Assembly: GCF_900105585.1 (NCBI RefSeq)
Contig: NZ_FNRT01000002.1
Location: forward strand, 248,001 to 312,000
DNA from: Nocardioides exalbidus
GTDB lineage: Bacteria; Actinomycetota; Actinomycetes; Propionibacteriales; Nocardioidaceae
DNA: 64,000 bases
Direction of reading: 5' to 3'
The notes below the pieces were generated by a model that saw nothing but the letters and a program-made list of their open reading frames with translations, did not search any database and was not told where the DNA came from. The first letter of the stretch is position 1. The number at the start of each line of letters is the position of its first letter. The translations under genes and the position numbers were made by a program. This document shows, in pieces, positions 17,155 through 26,484 of this stretch.

Positions 17155-17377
17155 GGGCGTCTCCTCGTCTGCTTCGTCTGGTGGGCCGCCCCACGGGGGG
17201 TGCGGGGCGGCCTCGACGGAGACAGTGGCGGCGCGCTCTGTGCCGGACGTGGCGCGGGCCTGTGACGAGGCTGTGGGCCCCCGCAACTTTTCGGGAGCTG
17301 GGCTCGTCGCATGCGCGAGCCGGACGCGCGTGGCACGATCCGGCGACGGTCGAGCGCGAGGACAACAGGGGGAACAG
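17155..17377. promoter_or_regulatory. Divergent control region between the ABC operon and propeller paralogue 4
   Basis: These 223 bases separate two oppositely directed starts, each with a good ribosome site: GAGGAG for the adaptor at the left edge and AGGGGGA for the propeller gene at the right edge. Both transcripts must begin here, so shared regulation of transporter and surface protein is possible. No confident -10/-35 pair or long inverted repeat was identified by eye. Confidence 0.45.
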
Positions 17378-19276
17378 GTGGAACGACGCACGCAGCAGCT
17401 GGTCGTGGCGGTCGCCGCAAGCGTGGTGGGAGCGACGTTGGTCGCCGCACCCACGGCGGCGGCCCCGACGTGGCAACCGGTCACGAACGTCTTCGTCGAC
17501 CTGTCGGCCGGGGGGCAGAACGCCCACACCCCGGACGTCGGGGTCGACGCGGCCGGGAACGCCACCGCCGTGTGGTCGCGCTACGACGGCACGCAGCTCG
17601 TCGTCCAGGCGTCGTCGCGCCCGGCGGGCGGGGCGTGGTCGGCTCCGGTCGACATCGCCGGGGGCCCGAGCATCTTCGAGCCGCAGGTCGCCGTCGAACC
17701 GGGCGGCGCGGCCACCGTCGTGTGGCGCCGCAACGAGCTCGGCTCCAGCGTCGTCCTCGCCTCGACCCGGCCGATCGGCGGCTCGTGGAGCCCGCCGGTC
17801 GAGGTCGCGTCCGACGCGTCGAGGGACCTGAGCCAGAAGCCGGACTTCCCCCAGGTCGCCGCCGGTGCGGACGGAGCCGTGACCGCCACGTGGTCGCACT
17901 TCGACGGGCGTGCGTTCATCGTGCAGGCAGCCTCCCGGCAGCCCGACGGGACGTGGTCCGCTCCGCAGGACCTCTCCGAGGCAGGCGCCCGCAACCCCGA
18001 CGTCGCGGTCTCCGCCTCGGGAGTGGCCACCGTGCTCTGGACCGCCGGCAGCCGCGTGCAGGCCGTCACCCGGACCGCCGGGACCTGGTCGGCACCGGTC
18101 GACCTGTCCAGCACGGCCGCACCGACCACGACCCCCGACGTCGCCCTCGACCCGGCGGGCAACGCCACGGCCGTCTGGGGCGGCTTCACCGGCGCGAGCT
18201 ACGTCGTGCAGACCGCGACGCGACCGGCGGCAGGAGACTGGATCAACGTCACGAACCTCTCCTCCCCCGGGGTCGACGCCTTCGACACGCCGCAGGTCGC
18301 CGTCGACGCGCGGGGGCGCGCGACCGCGGTCTGGCAGGAGAACGACGGGTCGGGGTGGATCGTCACCGCAGCCACCGGCCGCATCGGTCGCGACTGGTCC
18401 GCCCGCACCGCCCTCTCGGCAGCCGGGCAGGACGCGTGGACCCCGCAGGTCGACGTCGACACCGACGGCAACGCCACCGCCGTGTGGTCGCTCGCCGGGA
18501 AGGACGGCGACACCGCCCGCACGGTCCAGGCGGCCAGGCTTCCGGCGCGTGGCGACTGGACCTCCCCCGTCGACCTCTCCGAGCCGGGCGGCAACGCCTG
18601 GAACCCCGCCCTCGTCGTCGACGCCGACGGCAACGCCACCACCGCGTGGTCGCGCCACGACGGCGCCCACTGGATCGTCCAGGCCCGCGGACTCGACGCC
18701 GCCGGCCCGGTCGTCACCGGCATCACCTCGCGCCACTCCGGTGCGCGGACGTCGTACTCCGTCACGGCGCACGACGTGTGGTCGAAGGTCCGGACCGCCC
18801 GGTGGACCTTCGCCGACGGCACCACCGCCACCGGGACCTCGGTCACCCACCAGAGCAGGAGCACGCGGCCGGTCCGCGTGACGCTCACGGACGCCGTCGG
18901 CAACGCGACCCGGTGCACGTACGCCGCCACGTTCCGCTGCCGGGAGGCGCTCGGCGCTCCCGCGATCACCAGCGCCCGGCTGGAGCACCGCACCATCCGC
19001 GCGACGCGCGGGCGCGGGACGGTGCCGACCGAGTCCGAGCTGACGCTCGAGCTCTCGACCGCGGCGCGGGTGCGGGTCGTCGTACGACCCCTCGCCGCAG
19101 GCACCCCCTTGCGCCTCACCGGCAGGGTGAAGGCGGGCAGGGGCAGCTTCCTCATCACCGCGCGACTGGGGCGGTTCCAGGTCCTGCGGCCCGGTCGCTA
19201 CGCGGTCGTGGTCACCGCCACCAACAAGGCCGGCACCAGCCCGAAGCACCGCCTGCGGCTGCGGGTCGTCCGCTGA
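17378..19276 (+). CDS. Secreted beta-propeller/PKD-like surface protein, paralogue 4
   Basis: A 632-residue secreted protein related to the three tandem paralogues but more diverged. The GTG start is preceded by AGGGGGA at about five bases, and a signal peptide ends near PTAAA. TPDVGVDAAGNATAVW and similar strands recur; seven repeat endings (WSAPVDIA, WSPPVEVA, WSAPQDLS, WSAPVDLS, WINVTNLS, WSARTALS, WTSPVDLS) and an open eighth fit an eight-bladed ring. A PKD-like domain follows (WTFADGTTATGTSVTHQS) with two Cys (RCTYAATFRC). The tail ends RLRLRVVR and is Arg-rich, without DNA identity to the other tails. It lies beyond the ABC operon, divergent from it. Confidence 0.78.
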   Translation: MERRTQQLVVAVAASVVGATLVAAPTAAAPTWQPVTNVFVDLSAGGQNAHTPDVGVDAAGNATAVWSRYDGTQLVVQASSRPAGGAWSAPVDIAGGPSIFEPQVAVEPGGAATVVWRRNELGSSVVLASTRPIGGSWSPPVEVASDASRDLSQKPDFPQVAAGADGAVTATWSHFDGRAFIVQAASRQPDGTWSAPQDLSEAGARNPDVAVSASGVATVLWTAGSRVQAVTRTAGTWSAPVDLSSTAAPTTTPDVALDPAGNATAVWGGFTGASYVVQTATRPAAGDWINVTNLSSPGVDAFDTPQVAVDARGRATAVWQENDGSGWIVTAATGRIGRDWSARTALSAAGQDAWTPQVDVDTDGNATAVWSLAGKDGDTARTVQAARLPARGDWTSPVDLSEPGGNAWNPALVVDADGNATTAWSRHDGAHWIVQARGLDAAGPVVTGITSRHSGARTSYSVTAHDVWSKVRTARWTFADGTTATGTSVTHQSRSTRPVRVTLTDAVGNATRCTYAATFRCREALGAPAITSARLEHRTIRATRGRGTVPTESELTLELSTAARVRVVVRPLAAGTPLRLTGRVKAGRGSFLITARLGRFQVLRPGRYAVVVTATNKAGTSPKHRLRLRVVR

Positions 19277-19279
19277 CGG

Positions 19280-20449
19280 TCAACGACCGGCGATGCCGCG
19301 CCGCGACCTGCTCGTCCGCAGGGCACCGAGGAGGTCGCGGTCGAGGGTGCCGTAGCCGGTCGTGCTCCACGCGCCGAGGTCGAGGCGGTAGTAGTGGACC
19401 GTCGAGTCGCCCTCGATGAAGTCGAGGACGTCGTCGGGCTCCCTGCCGGCGCGGACGTCCTCCGCGCACGACGCACAGGCCGGGACGTCCACCTCCCGGC
19501 CGCCATCCCGCCACGTGACCTCGGTGGTGCGTCCGTCGTGCAGCGGGTTGAACCAGCAACGCACCGGGGGCGTCCAGGCCGAGGGCTTCCTCTCCTGCGC
19601 GGTCGCGCGGGCGTCCTCGCCGCGACGGGCCAGGACGAGCGCACCGACGACGTCGGCCGGTGCCGCGTCCTGCGACAGGATCGAGCGGGCCGCGGCGTAG
19701 TGGTCGAGCGCCTGCTGCCAGGCCGCGAGGCCGTTGGCGGTGCCGGTGGCCTCGCCGCTCCCGATCGCCTCGCCCAGGGCGAGCACCTCGGTCTCGGCCT
19801 GCTCGCGCAGGCGCCGGTCCTCGGCCGCCCGGATGGTGTGGAGGACGGTGCTCGGCAGGGTGAAGCCGACGGGACGACGCCCCCGGCGCCTGCGGGCCCA
19901 GACGACGACCCCGGCGACCACGGCGCCGACGGCCACGACGATGCCGATCCCGCCGAACACCTCGGACGCCTGGATGCCCTCGTCGGCGGTCCAGGAGTAG
20001 CGCTCGTCGCGTGGGATGTCGTTCCACAGCGCCTCGGCGGTGCCGTCCTCGAGCAGCTCCCGCGCCATCAGGACCTGCGCGGCGATGTCACCCGGGTGCT
20101 CGTGCTGGGCCACGTTGTCGACGTAGAGGGTGTCCGGCTGGTCGCCAAAGGCCTGCACGCTGAGGTCGGGATCGTCCCAGCCGACGTAGGTCGCGTCGCC
20201 GCCGAAGTCGTCCTGCAGCCAGGCGGTGAGGCTGGCGAAGCTCCCCTGGAAGCGCGGGTCCCCGTAGTCGATGTCGACCAGGACGACCTTGAGGTCGGCG
20301 TCCTGCGTGCCGGCGACGGCCTGCTCGATCGCGGCCTCGTCGGCCGCCGAGATGCCGTGGCCCTTGGCGAACGCGGGATCGATCCAGACTCCGTCCCCGG
20401 CCAGCTGCTGCTCGATCTCGGCGATCGTCGCATCGGTGATCTCGGCCAT
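19280..20449 (-). CDS. Uncharacterised single-span membrane protein with Cys motif, C
   Basis: A 389-residue protein with no signal peptide. Residues 1-150 form an acidic alpha/beta domain (VWIDPAFAKGHGIS, LKVVLVDIDYGDPRF, TLYVDNVAQ) loosely reminiscent of TPM-type domains. One membrane span at about 157-178 is followed by WARRRRGRRP, so the C-terminal half should be cytoplasmic and the N-terminal domain outside. The C-terminal half contains RCWFNPLHDG and, 25-30 residues later, VPACASCAEDV, a possible metal site. It ends HYYRLDLGAWSTTGYG. It is the last gene of a three-gene operon (TGATG overlap) and is paralogous to the first gene. The function is unknown. Confidence 0.68.
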   Translation of the reverse strand: MAEITDATIAEIEQQLAGDGVWIDPAFAKGHGISAADEAAIEQAVAGTQDADLKVVLVDIDYGDPRFQGSFASLTAWLQDDFGGDATYVGWDDPDLSVQAFGDQPDTLYVDNVAQHEHPGDIAAQVLMARELLEDGTAEALWNDIPRDERYSWTADEGIQASEVFGGIGIVVAVGAVVAGVVVWARRRRGRRPVGFTLPSTVLHTIRAAEDRRLREQAETEVLALGEAIGSGEATGTANGLAAWQQALDHYAAARSILSQDAAPADVVGALVLARRGEDARATAQERKPSAWTPPVRCWFNPLHDGRTTEVTWRDGGREVDVPACASCAEDVRAGREPDDVLDFIEGDSTVHYYRLDLGAWSTTGYGTLDRDLLGALRTSRSRRGIAGR

Positions 20450-21135
20450 CAGCCAACCTTCCGACGTCGCGTGCCGACGTACCAGCGCAGGAGCAGGAAG
20501 CCCGGCACGACGCCGAGCCCCCCGAAGAGGAGGGCCGCGGCGAGCCCGCCGCCGATGCCCTCCCAGTAGTCGAAGTCCCCCGGCTCGTAGGGAGCGTCGT
20601 CGATCGGCACGGCCTCCCAGGTCGCCATCTCCGCGGCGATGCGCTCCAGCGCCGGACCGGGCTGGCCCTTCGTGCGGTCGGTCAGGTAGTCGGGCTCGAG
20701 CCCGACGGACCCCACTTCGGCGGAGCCGTTGTCCCAGAGGATCGCGTAGTGGCCCACCTCGCCCACGTTGGTCCACCACTGCGGGCCGGCGCCGGAGGCG
20801 GTGTAGCCGACGTCGAGGCCGTCCGGGTAGGACAGGTAGGCGATCCGCGCAGGGACCGGCGAGCTCGCCAGGACCTCCTCGGCGCGCTGCAGGTCCTCCG
20901 CGGACACCCGGTCGGCCAAGAGCGGGTCCACCACGACGAGGGTGTCCTGGGCGAGCAGCTCGCGGATCGCGTCGACCGGGGCGGGTACGACGTCCTCGTG
21001 CTGGTCGCTGGCGATGCGGCGGTCCAGGTCGGAGGCCTCGCGCGACTCCTGCCAGCCCTGCACACCGAAGGCGGCCGCAGTGCCGACGACGATGCCGACG
21101 ACGGCACCGACCACCCAGGCGAGCTGACGCTTCAT
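20449..21135 (-). CDS. Uncharacterised two-span membrane protein, B
   Basis: A 228-residue protein. Span one is at residues 6-28 (VVGAVVGIVVGTAAAFGV) and span two near 190-215 (GGLAAALLFGGLGVVPGFLLL), enclosing an extracytoplasmic domain of about 160 residues. That domain (TLVVVDPLLADRVSAEDL, RIAYLSYPDGLDVGY, GPQWWTNVGEVGHY) follows the same pattern as the N-terminal domains of its two neighbours, so all three proteins appear to share one domain type. It lacks the cytoplasmic Cys region. The start overlaps the upstream stop (ATGA) and its stop overlaps the downstream start (TGATG), so the three products are probably made together. The function is unknown. Confidence 0.66.
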   Translation of the reverse strand: MKRQLAWVVGAVVGIVVGTAAAFGVQGWQESREASDLDRRIASDQHEDVVPAPVDAIRELLAQDTLVVVDPLLADRVSAEDLQRAEEVLASSPVPARIAYLSYPDGLDVGYTASGAGPQWWTNVGEVGHYAILWDNGSAEVGSVGLEPDYLTDRTKGQPGPALERIAAEMATWEAVPIDDAPYEPGDFDYWEGIGGGLAAALLFGGLGVVPGFLLLRWYVGTRRRKVG

Positions 21136-22409
21136 CGTCGGCCCGCCCGATCGGCGAGGACGTCGCGCGCCAGGTCGTCCGAGACGGCGCCGAAGCCGGT
21201 GCGCGCCCACACGTCGTCGCGCTCCCAGTAGGGCTCGGTGCCGCGGCGAGCGGCCAGGCGCAGGTGCTGCGGCGTCTCGCCCCGGGCCACCGCCTTGGCG
21301 CAGGTCGCGCAGCAGGGCACCTCGACCTGCCCGTCGCCGAGGCGCCACGACGCGGTCGACGTTCCCGGCTTGTGTCGCGGGTCGAAGTAGCACGGCACGA
21401 AGGGCGGTCCGCTCCCGCGTCGGCCGCGGCCGAGGTCCGCGGCGCCGATCTGCGTGAGCACCCGGGCGCCGACGAGGTCGGCGACGTCGTCGGAGGTGAG
21501 CAGGGGCTCGGCGGCGTCGCGGGCGCTGAGTGCCCGGCCCGCCAGCTCACGGTCCTGCACGGTGTCCCAGTCGGTCCGCTCGAGGTTCTTCGCCAGCACG
21601 TCGGCGAGCCGCGACGCACGCGCCCGCTCGACCTCGAGGTCGGGCGGCGGCGCGGCCGCCGCGGTCACGGCAGATCGCTTCACCGCCGCCTCGCCGGAGC
21701 GTGGTCTGCCGTTGCGGGGCCACCCGCGCAGCGTCTGGCCGAGCAGGAGCGCGATCACGAGTGCGACCAGCCCGCCGACGAGCGCGGAGAACCCGCGCGA
21801 CGCGGTCCGGACCTCGACGTAGTCGCCGACGGAGGGGCGCCACTGCGCCGCGGCCTGGACTTCCAGCGCGTGCTCGGCGAGGTCATCGGCGTCTGCTCGC
21901 GTCAGGGTGGCGGGGTAGTCGCCGCTGGTGCTGTCGCCGCCCATCTCGACGAGCTCCTCGGCTGCGCGCGCCTGCGCCTCCGCCTTGGCCACCGCCGGGA
22001 CCGTGACGTAGCCGTCCGTCCCGTACGGGTGTCCGCCCACGTCCTGCATGGCCTCGTCGAACAGGTCGTTGTTGCTGTGCGCGCCCAGGCTCAGGCGCGC
22101 CGGCTCCGTGCCGAGCCCGAAGGCGTACACCTGCTGGATGCTCTCGCTCGTCTGCAGGACGTAGAGCCCGTCTCCGAGCCGGCGGTTGAGCAGGCCGGCC
22201 AGCACCTCGGTCGACTCGATGGCGTCGTCGGGCAGCCCGTCCGGCTGCTGGACGAGCGCGACGTAGACCGGGAACGGCGTCTCGCGCACGAGCTGCGCGA
22301 TCCGGTCGTGGGCCTCCTGCGCCTCGCCCGACCCCATGACCCGGTCGACGACGACGCCGTCGACCCGCAGGGCCTCGGCGAGCGCGTCGAGGTCGGTCGG
22401 TGCGTCCAT
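21132..22409 (-). CDS. Uncharacterised single-span membrane protein with Cys motif, A
   Basis: A 425-residue protein, first of the operon. Residues 1-200 form an alpha/beta domain without a signal peptide (VDGVVVDRVMGSGEA, PFPVYVALVQQPDGLPDD, GDGLYVLQTSES). One membrane span is at about 210-232 (ALVGGLVALVIALLLG), followed by a basic segment. The C-terminal region holds PCYFDPRHKPG and VPCCATCAKAV, matching the motif in the third gene, and ends RTGFGAVSDDL. Its relationship to the third gene is clear over the whole length, suggesting duplication within the operon. It lies 19 bases from the ileS stop. I do not recognise a named family. Confidence 0.68.
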   Translation of the reverse strand: MDAPTDLDALAEALRVDGVVVDRVMGSGEAQEAHDRIAQLVRETPFPVYVALVQQPDGLPDDAIESTEVLAGLLNRRLGDGLYVLQTSESIQQVYAFGLGTEPARLSLGAHSNNDLFDEAMQDVGGHPYGTDGYVTVPAVAKAEAQARAAEELVEMGGDSTSGDYPATLTRADADDLAEHALEVQAAAQWRPSVGDYVEVRTASRGFSALVGGLVALVIALLLGQTLRGWPRNGRPRSGEAAVKRSAVTAAAAPPPDLEVERARASRLADVLAKNLERTDWDTVQDRELAGRALSARDAAEPLLTSDDVADLVGARVLTQIGAADLGRGRRGSGPPFVPCYFDPRHKPGTSTASWRLGDGQVEVPCCATCAKAVARGETPQHLRLAARRGTEPYWERDDVWARTGFGAVSDDLARDVLADRAGRR

Positions 22410-22428
22410 GCGTCGGCGTCTACCCGGA

Positions 22429-25400
22429 TCAGGCGCGCGTCACACGTACGTCGACCTCGGCCGCGTCGTCGTACGACACCGAGGTGGAGAGCGTCTCGTC
22501 GGCGATCAGCGCCTCGTGCGTGCGGGCGGCGGCGAGGGTCGCCTCCGGTCCGGCCACCGTGAGCGCGATGCGGTCGCTGACCTGGAGGCCGGCGTCCTTG
22601 CGGGCCTGCTGGACCGCGCGCACCAGGTCGCGGGCGGTGCCCTCGGCCTCGAGCTCGGGCGTCACGGCGGTGTCGAGCACGACGAAGCCGCCGCGCGGCA
22701 GCATGCCGATGGCGGTGTCGTCGTCGGCGGACCCGGCGACGGTCTCGAGGGCGTACTCCCCCTCGACCAGCGCGAGCCCGCCCGCGGTGACGGTGCCGTC
22801 CTCGGCCACCGACCAGTCGCCGGACTTCGAGCCCTTGATGGCGAGCTGGACGTCCTTGCCGAGCCGCGGTCCTGCGGCGCGCGCGTTGACGCTGAGCCGC
22901 TGCGAGACGCCGTACGCCGTCGCCTCGGGCGCGTCGGCCGCGAGCACGTCGACGGACTTGAGGTTGAGCTCGTCGGCGACGAGCGACTCGAAGCCGGTGA
23001 GGTCGGCCTCGGAGACCACGGTCAGCCGCGAGAGCGGCAGGCGGTTGCGGAGGTTCGCGGCCTTGCGCAGAGCCGAGCCGGCCGAGCAGACGTCGCGCAC
23101 GGTGTCCATCGACGCGACCAGCGCGTCGTCGACCGGCAGGTCGTCGACCGTCGGCCAGTCGGTGAGGTGGACCGAGCGCTCGCCGGTGAGGCCGCGCCAG
23201 ACCTCCTCGGTCGTGAGCGGCATCAGCGGCGCGGTGGCCCGGCAGACCACCTCCAGCACGGTGTAGAGGGTGTCGAAGGCGTCGCCGTCCTCGTCCCAGA
23301 AGCGCTCGCGCGAGCGGCGGATGTACCAGTTCGTGAGCACGTCGAGGAAGCTGCGCGTCGAGTCGCACGCCGCGGCCACCTCGTAGTTGTCGAGCTGGTC
23401 GGTCATCGCGGCGACGTAGTCGCGCAGCTTGGCCAGGATGTAGCGGTCCATCGGGTGCGCACTGTCGGTGCGCCACGTGGCGTCGCGGCCCTCGCCCCCG
23501 GCGGACGCGTTGGCGTAGAGGCTGAAGAAGGACCAGCTGTTCCACAGCGGGATCAGCACCTGGCGCACCGAGTCGCGGATGCCCTGCTCGGTGACGACGA
23601 GGTTGCCGCCACGCAGGATCGGGCTCGACATGAGGAACCAGCGCATCGCGTCGGCACCGTCGCGGTCGAAGACCTCGCGGACGTCGGGGTAGTTGCGCAG
23701 CGACTTCGACATCTTCTGGCCGTCGTTGCCCAGCACGATGCCGTGGCTCAGGCACGTCGAGAACGCCGGGCGGTCGAAGATCGCGCCCGCCAGGACGTGC
23801 ATCGTGTAGAACCAGCCGCGCGTCTGGCCGATGTACTCGACGATGAAGTCGCCCGGGAAGTGGTGGTCGAACCAGTCCTTGTTCTCGAACGGGTAGTGCA
23901 CCTGGGCGAAGCTCATCGAGCCCGAGTCGAACCAGACGTCGAGGACGTCGGTGACGCGGCGCATGGTGCTCTTGCCGGTCGGGTCGTCGGGGTTCGGGCG
24001 CGTCAGGTCGTCGACGTAGGGCCGGTGCAGGTCGGGGTTGCCCTCCTGGTCGAGCGGCAGCCGGCCGAAGTCGCGCTCGATCTCCTCGAAGGAGCCGTAG
24101 ACGTCGATGCGGGGGTACTGCTCGTCGTCGGACTTCCACACCGGCACCGGGCTGCCCCAGAAGCGGTTGCGGGTGATCGACCAGTCGCGGGCGTTCTCCA
24201 GCCACTTGCCGAACTGGCCGTCCTTGATGTGGTCGGGCACCCAGCGGATGTCCTGGTTGAGCGCCATGAGGCGCTCCTTGACCTTGGTCACCTCGACGAA
24301 CCACGACGAGACGCCCTTGTAGATCAGGGGCTGCCGGCAGCGCCAGCAGTGCGGGTAGGAGTGGTCGTAGGTCTCGCGTCGGACGAGGACGGTGCCGGGC
24401 GTGACGCTCCCCGTCTCCCCCTCCCCCCTGGTCGCGGCCTTGAGGTGGTCGATGACGTGGAGGTTGGCGTCGAAGACCTGCATGCCCTCGTAGTCGACGA
24501 CGGGGAACGTGAAGCGCCCGTCCTTGCCGACCGGCATGACGGCCTCGATGCCCTCGCGGTCGGTGACGACCTTGTCGTCCTCACCGAAGGCGCCCGCGGT
24601 GTGCACGAGCCCGGTGCCGTCCGTGGTCGTGACGAACTCGGCCGGCACGAGGCGGAAGGCCCGGTCGTGGCCCGCGTAGTAGCTGAACGGCGGGGCGTAC
24701 TCGAGCCCGAGCAGGTCGGTGCCCTTGCCGCGCCAGGTGACGGTGGGCGACTCGCCCAGCTCGCGGGCGTACGACGCCAGGCGGGCCTCGGCGATCAGGT
24801 AGCGCTCGGTGCTGCCGGTGGGGCCGTCGGACTCGACCACGACGTAGTCGATGTCCTCGCCGACCATGACCGCGAGGTTGGACGGCAGGGTCCACGGGGT
24901 CGTCGTCCAGATCAGCACCTTGACGCCCCGGAACGGGCCCTCGGTGGTGACGTCGTAGCCGACGGTCACGGCCGGGTCCTGGCGCATCTGGTAGACGTCG
25001 TCGTCCATCCGCAGCTCGTGGTTGGACAGCGGGGTCTCGTCCTGCCAGCAGTAGGGCAGCACCCGGAAGCCCTCGTAGACCAGGCCCTTGTCGTGGAGCT
25101 GCTTGAAGGCCCAGATGACCGACTCCATGAACTCGGGGTTCATGGTGCGGTAGTCGTTGTCGAAGTCGACCCAGCGCGCCTGGCGGGTGACGTAGTCGCG
25201 CCACTCGCCGGTGTACTTCAGGACGGACTGGCGGCAGGCCTCGTTGAACTTCTCGATGCCCAGCTCGACGATCTCGTCGGTGGTCTTGATGCCGTTGAGG
25301 CGCATCGCCTCGAGCTCGGCCGGCAGCCCGTGGGTGTCCCAGCCGAAGCGGCGCTCGACCTTGTGCCCGCGCATCGTCTGGTAGCGCGGGATGAGGTCCT

Positions 25401-25644
25401 TGACGTAGCCGGTCAGCAGGTGGCCGTAGTGCGGCAGGCCGTTGGCGAAGGGCGGGCCGTCGTAGAAGACGAACTCGTTCTCGCCGTTCGCACCCGCGTC
25501 GCGCTGCTCGACGCTCGCGCGGAAGGTGTCGTCCTGGGCCCAGTAGGCCAGCACCGCCTCCTCGATCGCCGGGAAGCGTGGGCTGCCGGCGACGCCGGTC
25601 GCGCCCTCGTCCGGGGCGGTGTGGCTGACCTTGGGGTACGTCAT
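22429..25644 (-). CDS. ileS: Isoleucyl-tRNA synthetase, eukaryote-like type
   Basis: A 1071-residue class I synthetase that charges tRNA-Ile with isoleucine. The HIGH signature appears as [12 protein letters not shown] near residue 60 and KMSKS as [13 protein letters not shown] near residue 600. The CP1 editing region lies between them. The protein is longer than the E. coli type and lacks the C-terminal zinc finger, as in the eukaryote-like IleRS found in most actinobacteria, which is typically less sensitive to mupirocin. The ATG at 25644 (MTYPKVS) is used; an upstream in-frame start would lie inside the T-box leader. Expression is probably controlled by that leader. Confidence 0.96.
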   Translation of the reverse strand: MTYPKVSHTAPDEGATGVAGSPRFPAIEEAVLAYWAQDDTFRASVEQRDAGANGENEFVFYDGPPFANGLPHYGHLLTGYVKDLIPRYQTMRGHKVERRFGWDTHGLPAELEAMRLNGIKTTDEIVELGIEKFNEACRQSVLKYTGEWRDYVTRQARWVDFDNDYRTMNPEFMESVIWAFKQLHDKGLVYEGFRVLPYCWQDETPLSNHELRMDDDVYQMRQDPAVTVGYDVTTEGPFRGVKVLIWTTTPWTLPSNLAVMVGEDIDYVVVESDGPTGSTERYLIAEARLASYARELGESPTVTWRGKGTDLLGLEYAPPFSYYAGHDRAFRLVPAEFVTTTDGTGLVHTAGAFGEDDKVVTDREGIEAVMPVGKDGRFTFPVVDYEGMQVFDANLHVIDHLKAATRGEGETGSVTPGTVLVRRETYDHSYPHCWRCRQPLIYKGVSSWFVEVTKVKERLMALNQDIRWVPDHIKDGQFGKWLENARDWSITRNRFWGSPVPVWKSDDEQYPRIDVYGSFEEIERDFGRLPLDQEGNPDLHRPYVDDLTRPNPDDPTGKSTMRRVTDVLDVWFDSGSMSFAQVHYPFENKDWFDHHFPGDFIVEYIGQTRGWFYTMHVLAGAIFDRPAFSTCLSHGIVLGNDGQKMSKSLRNYPDVREVFDRDGADAMRWFLMSSPILRGGNLVVTEQGIRDSVRQVLIPLWNSWSFFSLYANASAGGEGRDATWRTDSAHPMDRYILAKLRDYVAAMTDQLDNYEVAAACDSTRSFLDVLTNWYIRRSRERFWDEDGDAFDTLYTVLEVVCRATAPLMPLTTEEVWRGLTGERSVHLTDWPTVDDLPVDDALVASMDTVRDVCSAGSALRKAANLRNRLPLSRLTVVSEADLTGFESLVADELNLKSVDVLAADAPEATAYGVSQRLSVNARAAGPRLGKDVQLAIKGSKSGDWSVAEDGTVTAGGLALVEGEYALETVAGSADDDTAIGMLPRGGFVVLDTAVTPELEAEGTARDLVRAVQQARKDAGLQVSDRIALTVAGPEATLAAARTHEALIADETLSTSVSYDDAAEVDVRVTRA

Positions 25645-25850
25645 GGGTCCTGGCTCGACTCTCGACTCGTGGCTGACATCCACGAGGACGATCGAGTGAC
25701 CGCGGTACCACCTCGCTTGGGATCCGGGGATCCCCGCTTCGTTGCGGCTGTGTCGGGCCGTACCCGTCGGGTTCTACCGGGGCCGCGGCCGGATCGCCGT
25801 ACCCGTTCTTCCCGAGGCTCGCCGCTGATGACGGCTCAAGCGCCTGCTGC
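25645..25850 (-). ncRNA. Translational T-box leader of ileS
   Basis: The transcript leader contains GCGAGGTGGTACCGCGG at 25700-25716, matching the conserved T-box (AGGTGGNACCGCG) whose bulge pairs with the free CCA end of uncharged tRNA. About 110 bases upstream, GCCG-TCATCAG-CGGC (25821-25835) forms a small hairpin with the isoleucine codon ATC (25829-25827) in its loop, as in the ultrashort stem I of actinobacterial ileS T-boxes. No T-run terminator follows, so control is likely at ribosome access. T-box identity is strong; the exact ends and the sequestering helix are not resolved. Confidence 0.88.
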
Positions 25851-25940
25851 GATCGTACGGCGCCGGCGCGGGTTGCTGCCAATCGGTTCACGGGGACAAC
25901 TCGTTTGGCCCGCTCGACCGCATGCGGAAGGCTGCCGCCC

Positions 25941-26477
25941 ATGAACTTCAACGGCATGTGGCTGCCCGAGGCCGAGGACCCGCGGATGCAGGCGGGCGCG
26001 ACGACGGGTGAGAAGGCCTGCCTGGTGGGCTACCTCGAGCACTACCGCCAGACGCTGGCGATGAAGTGCGACGGGCTGACGGCCGAGCAGCTGGCAACGA
26101 AGGCCGTGCCGCCGTCGAACATCTCCCTGCTGGGGCTCGTGCGCCACATGGCGCGGGTCGAGCAGAGCTGGTTCCGCCGGGTGATCGAGGAGCGGATGGA
26201 CCTCCCGCGGCTCTTCCAGGAGGAGGGCGGCGACACCGGCTTCAACTTCCCCGAGGTCGACGACGACCTCGTCCGCGCCAGCCACGCGCTGTGGCAGGGC
26301 GAGATCGCCTACGCCCGCGAGGTGCTCGAGCGCACCGACCTCGACACCGTCGTCGACGCCAAGGGCGACCCCACCGAGGTGCGCGACATCATCGTGCACA
26401 TGATCGAGGAGTACGCGCGCCACTGCGGCCACGCCGACCTCGTCCGCGAGTGCGTCGACGGCCGCACCGGGCAGTGA
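25941..26477 (+). CDS. DinB/DUF664-family protein
   Basis: A 178-residue protein of the DinB-like four-helix bundle superfamily. Metal-ligand positions are recognisable: a His in LGLVRHMARVEQSW, and two more in HMIEEYARHCGHADLVREC. This spacing is typical of DUF664 proteins, many of which are candidate mycothiol- or bacillithiol-dependent transferases. The window also has mshB, so mycothiol is likely available, but the substrate is unknown. The gene is divergent from the ileS T-box leader and ends eight bases before a convergent secreted-protein gene. Confidence 0.82.
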   Translation: MNFNGMWLPEAEDPRMQAGATTGEKACLVGYLEHYRQTLAMKCDGLTAEQLATKAVPPSNISLLGLVRHMARVEQSWFRRVIEERMDLPRLFQEEGGDTGFNFPEVDDDLVRASHALWQGEIAYAREVLERTDLDTVVDAKGDPTEVRDIIVHMIEEYARHCGHADLVRECVDGRTGQ

Positions 26478-26484
26478 CGGCGTC

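Noticed and set aside
15203..19249. Reverse-strand open frame of 1348 codons across the adaptor operon and propeller paralogue 4
   Set aside because: Only its end (15203-15913) encodes a recognisable protein, the ABC ATPase. The rest is antisense to well-supported genes and reads as Arg/Gly/Pro-rich low complexity, the usual shadow of high-GC coding DNA.
22438..25683. Long forward-strand frame of 1202 codons antisense to ileS
   Set aside because: The translation is Val/Gly/Arg/Asp-rich with no domain, and IleRS on the other strand is unequivocal.
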